DNA of 64,000 bases from Sipunculus nudus (lineage: Eukaryota; Annelida; Sipuncula; Golfingiida; Sipunculidae): NCBI GenBank assembly GCA_026874595.1, contig CM049309.1, forward strand, positions 44,595,079 to 44,659,078, given 5' to 3'. The notes under the pieces are model-generated. The model ran no database searches. It saw nothing but the letters and a program-made list of their open reading frames with translations, and was not told the DNA's origin. Below are positions 34,832 to 46,608 of the stretch, piece after piece (the stretch's first letter is position 1; each line of letters opens with the position of its first letter). The translations under genes were made by a program, and so were the position numbers.

Positions 34832-35210
34832 CACAGGCGCTTGAATCCCTATTTATAATAAAGTCTTCATATCCCCAATGTTCTTAGAAATACTACGACG
34901 GAATCAGATTAAACGACCCAATAATAAAACGGTCATACCTGAAGCGGATCCAGAGGGGGGGTCCAGGGGGTCCGGACCCCCCCCCTTTTCATCAGAAACA
35001 ACTTTTTTTAAGGGCTTCAGACAAAATTTTTCCGGCAGGACACCCCCCCCTTTTTTTTCAGACCTGAGGACCTTTTTTTAGGGTTTTCATTTGTCCTCCT
35101 GGGTTGGACCCCCCCCCCTTTTCCTAAATCCTGGATCCGCCCCTGCATACCATGCTATCACCTGTATGTGTCATAATACAAGTGACAGCATGGTATGACT
35201 GTTTTATTAA
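34832..35210. mobile_element. Foldback element copy 2, interrupted by a family B MITE
   Basis: The left arm (CACAGGCGCTTGAATCCC...) matches the palindrome at 56469 with substitutions. The right arm is truncated after GGTATGACTGTTTTATTA. The element is split by an insertion at 34939-35145. Confidence 0.75.
34939..35145 (+). mobile_element. MITE family B copy, nested insertion with CATAC duplication
   Basis: Ends CTGAAGCGGATCCAG and CTGGATCCGCCCCTG. It is flanked by CATAC at 34934-34938 and 35146-35150. The uninterrupted homologue at 56572 reads GGTCATACCATAC, confirming the insertion and a 5-bp duplication. Confidence 0.85.
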
Positions 35211-35869
35211 AAAATGATCTAATAACGTAGATAGTACACATGCATATTAATGCAACCGAAATTATATCACACCGAAAGGACAGACGACGGACAAAGGTCC
35301 ATTACTATGGCTTTGATTACCTTTTGTCAATATATCTAAATCATAAATGATTAAAATCAATGAATAAATGTTTTAAATAACCTCGATCATAGTTCATCAT
35401 GATTTTGCTTTTGCAAACCGTAATGTTTTTGCCTTCAAACTACTATTGACCTGCACGCCATAATTATTTATATATAATCCATGTGAAGGTAATCCCTGCC
35501 ATGAAAGGTTATCATAACGCCCTTGTGACTGATGTGTGAGCTTTGTATCTAATGACTTTTAGTATACACAAGGTATATACATAGGCTAATGTTTACATAC
35601 ATATATAAAACATGTAACCGGAGGTAGTTGATTGCGTGTTGAAAGATCACTACATGTATATAGTTGTTGGTGGTGACAGTACAAGAAGCAACGCGATCTT
35701 GTCATTTTCAAAACTCTTCATGGTTCGTCTGAATTGGACCAGATGAATTCAATAAAGTCCGCGGCGATCCCCCCCCCCCCCCCAAACGCCACTACCACAC
35801 GTGGATATGAACTAAAGGGACAACCTGTAGACCGTGGGATTGGCACGTTTTCTTATGAAAAAAAATTCA
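35211..35869. other. Intergenic, nothing recognised apart from a C run
   Basis: Contains a 15-nt poly-C run at 35769-35783. No exon or repeat family can be supported. Confidence 0.4.
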
Positions 35870-36162
35870 ATTAATGTAAAAAAAAGATATGGTTCTCAGG
35901 CACTTTTTTTATTCAGAAATCAGAGCGGGCGGCCAGTGTTTTATTTTTTTACCTTTTTTTGTATGTTTCGATAAAAATATCATATGATCAGGAAAAAGCA
36001 TGAAAATAACAATTTTTGTGCTAAACAGGTAAAAGCACTACATCAAATATATTATTTATCTTCTTGAAAGATAAAAATCAAAATAAAAAGTTTTGATGCG
36101 GGGGTTTAAAATTGACGCGGACGGTGCCTGAGAACCATACCTTTTATTTCTTTTGGCCTTAA
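35870..36162 (+). mobile_element. MITE family A copy 3
   Basis: GGTTCTCAGGCAC near the left and GGTGCCTGAGAACCATACC...GGCCTTAA at the right. The interior GCTAAACAGGTAAAAGCACT is shared with copies 1 and 4. Confidence 0.75.
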
Positions 36163-36319
36163 AGGATTTTGTTTATGTAATAGACAGCAGATATTGGAGA
36201 AGCCATGAATTCACGACTCAATAGGCATTTATATTAAGCTGGTAAGCCTCACTTTAGTCGTTAGATAAACACACACGCACACGACTATATGAATAAAACA
36301 CCACTGAATTTTGATGCTT

Positions 36320-37079
36320 TCAGATTTTTTTTGTTTTATTAAAACAATCAATGGTCACCATTGCTAATGGAATGATAAAAGATCACAAAATATTGTCGGA
36401 ACATCAAAAGGACGCCAGGATGATCCTCAAGCCACCGACCGATACCGACAACATCTGTATCATGAAGAAATCACGCGGTCACAATGGGACATAATTAAAT
36501 CCTTTGAATTCAATTGTTTGATAGTGCTACAGATTACCTACAAAATTTTATGGATTGATCCACTGGTGTTTTCCCAGCAATCTAATCCCTTATATATTCT
36601 CAAAGCGGACGTAACCCACCCCCTTTCATATTTAGAGATAACTTTGATATTGTATTCTTTTGTTAACAAGACTAAGCAACCTAAAACATGATAACAAAAC
36701 CATTCAATATGTTATTTGTATACACCATCCAAAATGTTTATATACACACGAAAAGCTGCACTGTCGAAGGTTAATGGTTTCGCTTTCTTGGCCATCTCGT
36801 TTTAACAACTGTCTATACCGTATTGTCTTCTTCCGTCCGGAAATCTACACTTACATATCAGAGCAAAATGGTACTCGGCGGCTCGGAAACACTATAACAT
36901 TGAAAACCACATCTGGACAAAGATAATATTTGGAACCTCACATTTTGGATATGCATGTGACACAGGTCAGACAAAAGCCTTCATATAATAGGAATTGGTT
37001 AACATGTCTAAATAATACCTAATACATGGCTGTATATCTTAGATTCCTGTCAGTAAAAATACTAGGTCTCTACTGAGGA
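36320..37079 (-). other. Rho-like gene 3' UTR candidate
   Basis: Noncoding sequence follows the stop. TTTATT on the + strand at 36335-36340 reads AATAAA on the minus strand and is the nearest good poly(A) signal. No repeat is evident in this stretch. Confidence 0.35.
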
Positions 37080-37151
37080 TCATGTTTTCTTCTTTGGTTT
37101 CTTTTTCTTGTATTTTGATTCCTTAATCTTCATCCCGAGAATTAGTCTAAG
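37080..37151 (-). CDS. Rho-like gene terminal exon (polybasic tail)
   Basis: A long pyrimidine tract (TTTTCTTTTATATGTTTTCAG) precedes 37151. The exon encodes LRLILGMKIKESKYKKKKP and KKKT with stop TGA at 37080-37082. It completes helix 5 in phase and adds nine lysines in the last 14 residues. Confidence 0.8.
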   Translation of the reverse strand, partial: LRLILGMKIKESKYKKKKPKKKT

Positions 37152-40100
37152 CTGAAAACATATAAAAGAAAACTTTAACATCATAATGATAAATCAATAA
37201 ATTCAATATAAAATAATAAATATTTTTATTATAAACATCAAAGTCTGTTTATATAGGCCAGCATTATTAAAGGTTATGTACCCGTGGACATTGCAGATCA
37301 TTCATCTATTTCATATTCATAACACTGTGCCGACCAATCTGTATGGACCTTTAGGTAACGGGTGAAGGATTTAGATGTTGTGTGCATGTAGTACATGCTA
37401 TTCAGTTGAAAACTTAGTGAACGGGTCCCCGCATACAGCAAAAATCATGGCATTCAGAACTTATTTTTCACTTGTTAACCTTAAGAGATTGCAGGGTAGG
37501 TAATGTATACAATACAAAAAGGTAGAACCATATGGATTTAATGTTAATATCGTAAATTACAAAAAGAAAATCGTTTCCACAGATTACAACTTTCTGCAAA
37601 ATGTTTGAACTGATTAATATTTTGTATTTCTATGCGCTGGATTTTAACAGTACTTAAATAAACATGCTTAATGCACACAAATTCTTTGGGTTTGTGAGGT
37701 AGAATTAAAGGGAGGTGATATAAATTATTCATACGGCGTCACTGAAGCAGTCGTCCACGCCGGACAACCTATGGGAGCTTGTTTCAGTAAAGTGGGCACC
37801 AAGCGACGTGGCCACGCCATGGCCTTCCTCCGTGGTCACAATTCGTTCATCCCCCTCCATATAGATGGCGCGCAGGTCTGAAGAACAAAATTAATGTAAA
37901 TTTGTAGTTCATATTACAGCGAAACCTCGAAATTACGACCAAAAACAGCTAGACCTCGATGAGTTGGTCGCATTTTCGAGGTGGTCGTCTAAGCGAGGTC
38001 TGATATAAAGAACAAGAAAGAATCAAGACCATGAGAATGGTCGTTATTTTGAGGTGGTCGCTAAATCAAGGTGGTCGTGAGGCCAGGTTTTAAGGTATAT
38101 ACGCAGTTGAAAATAGATGCCTTCCTGAGGCATCAGTAAAATGCCTTTATCTGATCGATCACATATTATAAGATACTCCTTAATCTCCTATAAGATCTTA
38201 AGATACTCCTATACCCGAATCAGCCACCACGTATTACTCTATTACAACATAATCTATAACAACTTCCGACAACTTGTGCACACATAGGACTGTTAGGAAT
38301 ATATTCTGTAATCATGCATACAGAAATATGGAAATCCATGTAAACATACACATATCTGATCGGCAACTTCATAGTATTACGTATATCATAATATACACTT
38401 CCCACCAAGAGATTAATATACTAAACTGTTTAAGTCTATATTGTGTAAACTAGTATATGTGTGCCCACAAACACACTCAGATACATCAAATCAGATTTCA
38501 ATTCATATTTTGGATCATATTTCAACGCTGTCAGAAGAGGTTCTTTAACTACTTGTTGCATATGAAAATGTACACTCAATTTTCCTGTAGATTTGTGACC
38601 GATTTCCGAAATCAAACTTGAATATTTTTATTAAATAATATAATAAAACAGTGTATATATTTATCATCTCAAAATAAATATACACTTTCAATGCCTTAAC
38701 CTTTGAAAACAGGTTGACATGAAACATGTATATTTGGTATTATGTTTATACATTTTTTGGCTACCACCATCGATAACCAAAAATAATAAATAATACTTTC
38801 TGTTTCAGGCCTACTACTTTACTACAAACCTTCCTTGCAGGCGACCAGCGTGATTGGCGGGGTGGGCGTGCCCGCGTAACCTTTGACCTCTGGGACCCAC
38901 TTGAACCGGGCGTTCCTGAAAGATTCCACTGAATCCACTGAGTAGCAGACGATAAAGGCACTGGCGTCTGCGTAAATATACTGTCGCAGACGATCGCAGT
39001 CCTCCTGTAAGAAAAAGCAAACGTAAAGTGCTTATGTAATACGTTGAACTTCGACGCCTGAGGTCTCCTATCACGCCTAGATCCCGAAGATGCACATTTC
39101 CGTCAAATATCGTATCCATTAAAAACGAACTTCTTCTGTTTTGCACTGTAGGACGGCCGGGACTCCTTGGCTAATCTGACAAACTTCAAAATCAAAATTT
39201 GTTACATTTCAAAGTAAAGGCCTTCTGTTTAATTTATCATGGGCATGCTTACGAAATAGTACTTATTCTGTAAAATCTTTACCACAAAAACAACAATTTT
39301 TTTATGTAATTTTCATTGAAGCAATTCTTATCCAACACACTTGGATATACTACATTGACCTCTTCACTATATTTATACCTACGCCGTTGGTGTATTTAGT
39401 AGACCCGGTGCATTATGGGTGTTATATTTTTGAGTCCAACAATCCCTGAACAACAGAGTCGTAACGTTACTCTTGTGAGTCTGAGTCCGCGTAGATGCAA
39501 GACCGGACGAAATAATGAAATCCTGATTTATGAAAGACAAATCACTAGCCTACTTCTGGATTAGTTCTAGCTCCTGTGCACATAGGTAACCATGGGAACC
39601 ATAGCAATAATATAATCATTATATATTTACTGTTATCCTCATTCAATAAACACCTCAAACAACAGGCCATGGACCTGTTCAATTAAAGTTAAAGAAGAAA
39701 AATAATAATACATTGATGTAATGAACAGATTTATTTTTATTGTACGATCAATGGTAATAAACCATTTATACTTATACACATTCTATTTTTCAACTTTTGC
39801 ATCAACGATTACGTATGCTAAGTCAAAAGCATATAAAACTTCAAATGCAAACAAATTATGTTAAACATAACGAGGAAACCCGTTGAGGAATATTAATTGG
39901 TCACAACGAAATGTGTGCTTGAAAAACACCTGTGGTCCAAAAAAGCGCAATCCATAGCTTACATCTGCGTACTTCATGGTCACATGCCCAATATTCCTTT
40001 TAAATATGGTCAAAATAGTGACGACGCCAATAAACTATTTCAGCTTATGATATACTATTTGATTCTTTTATTTTCTCAAAAAGATTAGTATGCCATGATA

Positions 40101-41722
40101 TGAAATCTAAAGTGGTAACCTTTTCTGACATGTCTGGAATACATAGGAAAATATTGATACAAATAACGAACTCCATATTCTTACATTAGGTTTGCAACTC
40201 AGTTGTGAAATGAATAAGTATATAACCATAGTGAAGTTTTAACATTAACCCTTAAGATGTTATTGTATTTTCTACTATATATCATATTCAGTTATATAAT
40301 ACGTATCCGGCTAGGCTATAAGATTCCTTTGCAGAGGGTTATTAAGCCCCGAGTTGTCTTATCGTTTCCCTGTATACATACTTCTTTCATTTTTCCTCTA
40401 ATTAACAGCGAGATCATGGTTAACATCGAACATGGGTTAGGTTTTGCAAGCTTATAAATTTCTACTTGGATAATAACGAAGTCTTTATAACCTTGCAAAT
40501 GGCGATGATTTGTTTTTTAGCGACAGCATAATGGATATAAAACAGGGTTCTTTGGGCATTTATTTACAAAGATCAACATCTCCTCGCATTTTGAACTACT
40601 TGTTGACCACATCCTGTTATCCAGGAAATCCTGCTGGGTTTCATACTAAATACACTATATGAATGTCATTTAAGTTACTGGTATTTTACAATGCATTACG
40701 TGCCCCCCCCCCCCCTCCTACTTTTGGACAAAGAGAGCACAGAGGCCGCAAAAAATATTCAGTGTTGTAGTAGAGTCCACACCGTCCGAGTCCAGGTGCT
40801 AGTCAGAGTCCAAACCATCCGACTCCAAGTCCAAATCCGAGTCCTTTAGGTTGGAGTCCGTGGTCTTTGGGTCAGAGTCTTTTAGAGCTCGAGTCCCAGT
40901 CCGAGTCGGATAAAAATATCTTAATTTGAAGTTGTTTAAACTGTTTATTCGAGATTATCTTAGCTACTTTTTTATAGTTTACACATGATTTTGCTTTAAT
41001 GTTTATATACATTCAGCTCCCGATGCAGAGATGAAGCTTTGCGTATACAGCCTTGATTTTTTTAATATTCTGTCGATATTTCACACATATTATAGTCTTT
41101 ATAGTGTGTTCCCCCATCTGGACGTCCTTGTTTATGTCACAGTCTTTTCTCCTTGGACTCGAGATGGACTCTGCGAGTCCTGATCTCCGAGTGCGAGCAC
41201 AAGTCCGAATCCAGGACACTTGAGTCCAAGTCATAGTTCGATTACCTTAAAAAGTGGACTGGAGTTCGAACTCGAGTCCAAGTCCGTACCCCACTGTGCC
41301 AGTGCAAGTTCTGAGATTCGTTAAAGTACCTTGCTAAAGATGTTTATTCACAAACAGTCATATTAAACCTTACTCTTGATCATTAATGAATCATATAGGT
41401 TAGCGATAAATCAAAAGTTTTGATGATAGAATAAAAAATATGAAGTTAGTATGAAGTAATTTAAATTCTACTCAGTTCTATGAGAGATAACAGAGCAGAA
41501 ACAGAGATCAAATTTCATTCATATACGGACCTGGCCAGAAATGCAATGGATGTCGAACTCATAGTCTCTGTTTTCCAACAGCAGCGGCACCTGGCGGCTG
41601 TCGTTGCTGCGAGGCATGTAAACCTCCTCAGACGATACCTTAGATGCGAAGCTGTAGATAAGACTTCTCTTTCCGGTTCCTGCGTCTCCAACCACCACAA
41701 CCTTATACACGGTAGACGTCAT
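37080..41722 (-). CDS. Divergent Rho-like small GTPase, probable pseudo-GTPase, four exons
   Basis: Exons in minus order are 41722-41531, 39004-38830, 37877-37735 and 37151-37080. They total 582 nt and give 193 aa, the usual Rho length. All phases fit. The fold is recognisable: YKVVVVGDAGTGKRSLI (P-loop), then ISGQEDCDRLR (Rho has DTAGQEDYDRLR), AFIVCYSVDSVESF, FKWVPEVK (Rho-type), ITLVACKEDLR and HFTETSS. Key residues are changed: the P-loop Ser/Thr after GK is Arg, no switch-I Thr is apparent, DTAGQ reads CISGQ, and NKxD reads CKED. The Rho insert helix is about six residues short. The C-terminus is KYKKKKPKKKT with no CAAX, so prenylation is not expected but electrostatic membrane binding is possible. 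An intact ORF across four exons with good splice sites argues for a functional gene. The subfamily is not identified; a distant Ras-like origin is the alternative. Confidence 0.85.
37735..37877 (-). CDS. Rho-like gene coding exon 3
   Basis: The acceptor GTTCTTCAG is followed by DLRAIYMEGDERIVTTEEG, HGVATSLGAHFTETSSH and VDDCFSDA (helix 5). The donor is GCC|GTATGA. Without splicing the frame ends immediately (V-stop), which would delete the C-terminal tail. Confidence 0.85.
37915..38098. mobile_element. 'GCGAAACCTCGAAATTACGACCA' repeat (Rho-like gene intron 2)
   Basis: Repeated GAGGTGGTCG words with inverted-type ends (GCGAAACCTCG / GGTCGTGAGGCCAGG). Fragments of the same family appear near 59905-59940 and 60995-61030. 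Confidence 0.5.
38830..39004 (-). CDS. Rho-like gene coding exon 2
   Basis: The acceptor TTTTTCTTACAG is followed by EDCDRLRQYIYADASAF and IVCYSVDSVESFRNARFKW, VPEVK and ITLVACKE. The donor is GAAG|GTTTGT, phase 1. Confidence 0.88.
39210..39430 (+). repeat. Dispersed repeat E copy 1
   Basis: Shares AATTCTTATCCAAC, ACTACATTG.CCTCTT.AC and GGTGTATTTAG with 54990-55210 in the same order and orientation. Confidence 0.6.
40766..41300 (+). repeat. GAGTCC-rich dispersed repeat copy 2 (Rho-like gene intron 1)
   Basis: Same layout as 23165-23625: GAGTCCACACCGTCCGAGTCC at one end and GAACTCGAGTCCAAGTCCG at the other. It lies antisense within the intron. Confidence 0.7.
41531..41722 (-). CDS. Rho-like gene coding exon 1 (P-loop, switch I)
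   Basis: Encodes MTSTVYKVVVVGDAGTGKR... through CISGQ (64 codons, phase 0). The donor is CAG|GTCCGT, a weak consensus, but the join gives ISGQ|EDCDRL exactly as in Rho proteins. A strong acceptor (TTTCCCTTTCTTAG) ends at 41745, so the exon probably begins at 41744 and an upstream exon exists. Confidence 0.85.
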
Positions 41723-41725
41723 CAC

Positions 41726-41737
41726 TGCGCATGCGCA
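41726..41737. promoter_or_regulatory. NRF1-type palindrome TGCGCATGCGCA
   Basis: A perfect 12-bp palindrome matching the NRF1 consensus, 4 nt upstream of the Rho-like start codon. Such sites usually lie at transcription starts. However, a good splice acceptor only 7 nt further upstream means it may simply be in an internal exon. Confidence 0.35.
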
Positions 41738-42385
41738 GGTCAACCTAAGAAAGGGAAACCAAAAAGTAATTTCAAATGATATGATTATAGGTTATATTTT
41801 TTATAATGTTCATAGAAAAGTACACTTTGTGTTGCTGCATACTGACAGACATAACGTGAGATAAACGAATGACATAATAAATAGTTTGGACTAAGGAAAT
41901 CAAAGAAAGGCCGACATAATAAATAGATTACAATTAATTATAAAAAGATACACAAAATAAAGAACATTTTTGTTTATACGGGTAAACAGCGAAGGTTAGA
42001 AAAGAAAAATTTAACCTTTACTGCATGCACACTTCATGCAAGCTAACAGACTCACGTTTACACAAATGTTTGAAATAGTAAAATGTCCAATATATATGTA
42101 GCGCCATCCACAACTCACATTTATGTTTTATTACCAGTCGCATAATCAATCGCTACAGCTATTCCTGAGATATTTGGTGACGGTCAAGACGCTATCAACG
42201 TCATCTAATGAAATCGTAAAAGTTAGTTTTCCATGAAGACAGAAGTTTAAAAATAACTGAATTAGATTTATATGTATTCTATTCCTCTTCCATTGAAGAA
42301 TGTAAAATATGTTAATTTTTCCTACCTCATCCAGGAAAAAGTGAAACAAATTCAGATGGCAGAAAGAAAAGGTCAACAAAATCAC

Positions 42386-44309
42386 ATGGAGTCACATGAT
42401 CAATATTCCTATGAAATCGGGTGCTGATAGCAGATATTTAATCAAGTATACAACCACATCTTAATGTCTAATTTTGATATTCACTAACTTTGAAGTTCCC
42501 CCACAGACACCGATTTGAAATAAATGACCTAATTCACTCTCATTCCATTCCTTTTCCCTAAATGAAATGTTAACTATGTTAAGAAGGCTAACTTTTTTTC
42601 TGATTTATTTACAGGAAAGTGGGAATATAATTTCATCTTTCAGAAATAGGGAACACAGGTGGCGCCATTTGGTAATATTTGGTAACAAACATTACATCAT
42701 ATATGCAAACAAGTACTCATTTTACTCCTCTTTCTCCAAGAAATGTTAAATATGATATCAAAGTCTAATTTGAAGAATAAGGTACAGTCTGGAAACTGCC
42801 CTACAATGCACATACACCTATTGTTTTTGTCTGTGGCTGGAAGTCTTCCATGCATTGCAAATGCAGATAGAGAGGTGATTTATAAAAATGATATTATATA
42901 AGTGCAGGTCTAATAATTTACTTGTTTCTTTTATTGCTCACATGAGACATGATTTGACTAGTTTTATTGGTAACAATCTAGGTTATTAATGAGAACAACA
43001 TAAAACTAATGTAAATACCATTGAATTGACTGAACTATTTTGCAAAGTAAAGTCGCCAGAAATCTCTGTAGAGGAAGAGGCTATAGGAAACACCGTCCTC
43101 GCCTTAGTGAATTTAAAAGTTGGCATAACTGACATTGCCAATTAATGTTAACATAGGTTTCTTTGACATTTTCATTACTCATGTTACATTTGAGCTTGAA
43201 TGATCTGATTCCACATCGAAATAAATATTATATAAAGCTTAAATATTATATAAAGCTTAAATAGTAATACTTTTTTATTTATCTTTAAAAAAAGAAAACA
43301 TCATTTTCATCCACAGAAGGGAGTTCATCATAGGGGGCAAAAACAAACGTCTATATTTGCATATTCATCACCTGTTCAATAAGCTTTCCAAATTTCATAA
43401 AGCTGCATCAGTAAAATATTTGGTAACAAAGGGTGAAAGGTAGTTTAAGGCCGCTGCTTTACCGAATCAGTTCACATAGTCAACTGAAATGCATGGATTC
43501 CCATATACTTATAAGACTGCTTTAATCTTTACACCAATTTTATCTCTGGTAAATCTCGAGTAAGGGAATGCCATTTTGTTAACCTGCCCTGGTTAGTTAT
43601 ATTAGATGTATATAGGAATGCATAACAGCACTTAAGTACTATATAGGGGTAGCTGCCATAATAACATTTTCATCCCTTTAATTTCATTAAGGCAGAGGTT
43701 CAACATGTACACCCGACATTAAATTAATGAATAATCCTGAAGGTGGTTTTCTTTTTTTGTTTTAATCAATTTAAAATGCCATCATGGTACACAAAAACCG
43801 CAGTGTTTTGAAATCACAGAATTCAGTTACAACACGGAACATCCTTGATCGGATAACGAAAACGTCCATTAATTCGCATTATTCACGACGTGGCCAAGCT
43901 GCCTTTAAATCTTTAACCTCCTTAAACCAATCCAGAGAATCACATATGCTTGCCCGTCTTTCAATATTTAGCATAAAAATTATAATCTAAATTATCAATC
44001 TAAAATATTAAGTACATGCGTGCTATAGATTTTAATGCAGAGTCAACATGAACAATTACATTTAATTAATATAATCATTATTACTATAAACAGCTATAAT
44101 TGTTGGTTCGGTAAGAAACTACTGTTCGAGTGCTAGACTGTGAATCAACAAATGTCTGACTAAATTTGTTGCTTCTACAACACGAGTTTAAATTATTCCA
44201 AATCACTAAGAGGGTAATACAAATAGTAACTATAGCTATGAGAAATTAATATTTGTTATATATATATGCATACACAAAGGTGCCCAGAAGGGAATCTAAT
44301 CGTGCACCC

Positions 44310-44313
<4 letters not shown>
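42386..44313. other. Non-genic A/T-rich interval
   Basis: No coding exon is recognised. There is a small duplicated word (ATATTATATAAAGCTTAAAT, twice near 43225-43262). Confidence 0.4.

Positions 44314-44348
<35 letters not shown>
44314..44348. repeat. (TA)n microsatellite
   Basis: About 34 bp of TA at the left edge of the degenerate satellite array. Confidence 0.9.
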
Positions 44349-44349
<1 letters not shown>

Positions 44350-44350
<1 letters not shown>

Positions 44351-45470
44351 GCGATAGACCTGTCGTTAATCCGGAAATTTTATATATTTTGTAATCCATT
44401 AGGCCTACACGTTAATCTGGAGATTTTATGTTTTTACTGATCCAACAGGCCTACTCGTTATTTCAGAGATTGTATATATATGTTTTTACCTAATATGCCT
44501 ACACGTTATTCCTTAGATATTTTATATTTTGTAATCCAATAGACCTACACATTAACAGGGACATTTTATATATTTTTGTTATCCAAAAAGGCCTACTCAA
44601 TCATCCGAATATTCATATATTTTGATATCCAAAAGGCCTACTCATTAATCCAAAGATATTATATATATTTTTTTATCCTACATTTCTACTCATTAATCCG
44701 AAGATTTTATATATTTTGTAATCCAGTAAGCTGACTCATTAATCAAGAGATTTTATATATGTTGTTATCTAATATGCCTACAATTTATTCCGTAGATTTT
44801 ATATGTTGTAATCCAATATGCCTACTCATTAATCAGAAGATTTTATATATTTTGTAATCCAGTAGGCTAACTCATTAATCCGAATAATTTTAACATTTGT
44901 GCCATTCAGTAGGCCTACACATTAATCCGAATAATTTATACACTTTTGTCCAATCAGCCTACAAGTTAAACCGGAGATGTTTTGTTGTCGGTCATGTGGA
45001 GATAATATATATTTTTGTCATCCGATATGCCAACCCTTTAATCAAAAGATTTTATTTATTTTTTTTTAATCTGATAGGCCTACACGTTATAACCTAGATT
45101 AATTATGGTTTGTTATCCAATCGGCCTACTCATTAATCCTAATATTTTATATATTTTGTTATCCAATCGGCCTCCTCATTAATCCGAACATTTTTATATA
45201 TTTTGTTATCCAATAGGCCAACTCATTTATCCGAAGTTTTATATTTTTTTATGCCCGATATGCCTGCATACTCGATCATCCGGAAATCATATATATATAT
45301 TTTTTTCTCAAAATGCCTGCACGCTTATCCAAAGAGTTTATTATATTTTTATACGATACGACTACACGATATTCCTGAGATTTTATATGCTTTATTTTCC
45401 AATATGCCTGAACGTTTAACCATATATTTTATACATTTTGTGGTATCCAATATGAATACATTAGGAGATG

Positions 45471-45553
<83 letters not shown>

Positions 45554-45715
45554 CCGATGGGCCAACACGTTATTTCTGGAGACTGTATTTATTGTGTTAT
45601 CCAATAGGCAATTATACGAGGATTTTAAATGTTTTGTTAATTTATAGGCCTACTCATTAATCCAGAGATTATAATTATTTTTTTTTAATCATTAGGCCTA
45701 CACATCTTTTGTCAA
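44350..45715 (+). repeat. Degenerate ~48-bp satellite array
   Basis: Roughly 25-28 head-to-tail units with consensus near GGCCTACTCATTAATCCGAA plus GATTTTATATATTTTGTAATCCAATA. Units vary by substitution and small indels. One unit contains a ~78-bp (TA)n expansion at 45473-45550. Confidence 0.9.
45473..45550. repeat. (TA)n expansion inside the satellite
   Basis: Uninterrupted TA grown from the TATATATT segment of a satellite unit. Confidence 0.95.
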
Positions 45716-46608
45716 AATGCCAGAGTTTGTTTAATTGTCTGAAGATCAAGTCTTGTTTTTTCATTCTAGAGTAACATATTTACATGAATCCGAGAGTATT
45801 TACCTTCGGGGAAAATAATCCACCATAGACATTCGAACAATTAATATTTGTGAAATTCTTCTTACTTTGTACTTGAATAATCTCGTTCACCTTTGTAACA
45901 TACATAAACGTTATATACTAATTTATTTCAATAATTATTTAATTATACAGTTGAATTTCCTTTCCTTATTTGCATTACAAACCGTCATGAAAAGAATGAA
46001 TATATAAAATCACAGACAGAAAATCGACGCGGAAAGAGAGTGAGCGTTAACTATAGTTCAACATAGACCTCAGAAATCTAATTCTCCATCATCATAATAC
46101 AAATTTTCCTATACCATAATAAATATCGGGAACGTCTTATACATCATTTGCTAACTACTATAGCCCGTAATACGAAGGACCAGTTAGTTATCTGAAAGCA
46201 TTCTTCTGTTGTCGCGACCTGAAGATTCGTCCGGATTATAAAGGTTTTACTGTATAAGTTAACAAGACGTTCCTACCTGAATTTCAAGATTTCAGTCAAA
46301 TTGCACTTCTTTGATAATGAAATGTGACTCCAATTTTCGCCTTTGGTATAAGTTATGGCTCGGTAAGTTGGGCGTGTGAAGGATTGATAACCGTGAAAGT
46401 ACGTTGGCAAACAAGGAAGTTTTACGGAGGCCCGAAGGTGCTCGCACAGGAAGCAGGGACACTTAACCTCTGTAATCAAGCATTTTTTCGTATCCGGAGA
46501 TAATGATGGGTATGTAGACATAGTTCGAGTTAACATACATCGTTTAGTATCAACTGCTCAGGATTGGCCCTCTTTTTTTCTATATCATATATATTTAATA
46601 AATAAACG

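Noticed and set aside
36660-36926. 88-codon plus ORF
   Set aside because: TTG start, no family resemblance, and it lies in the likely 3' UTR of the minus-strand Rho-like gene.
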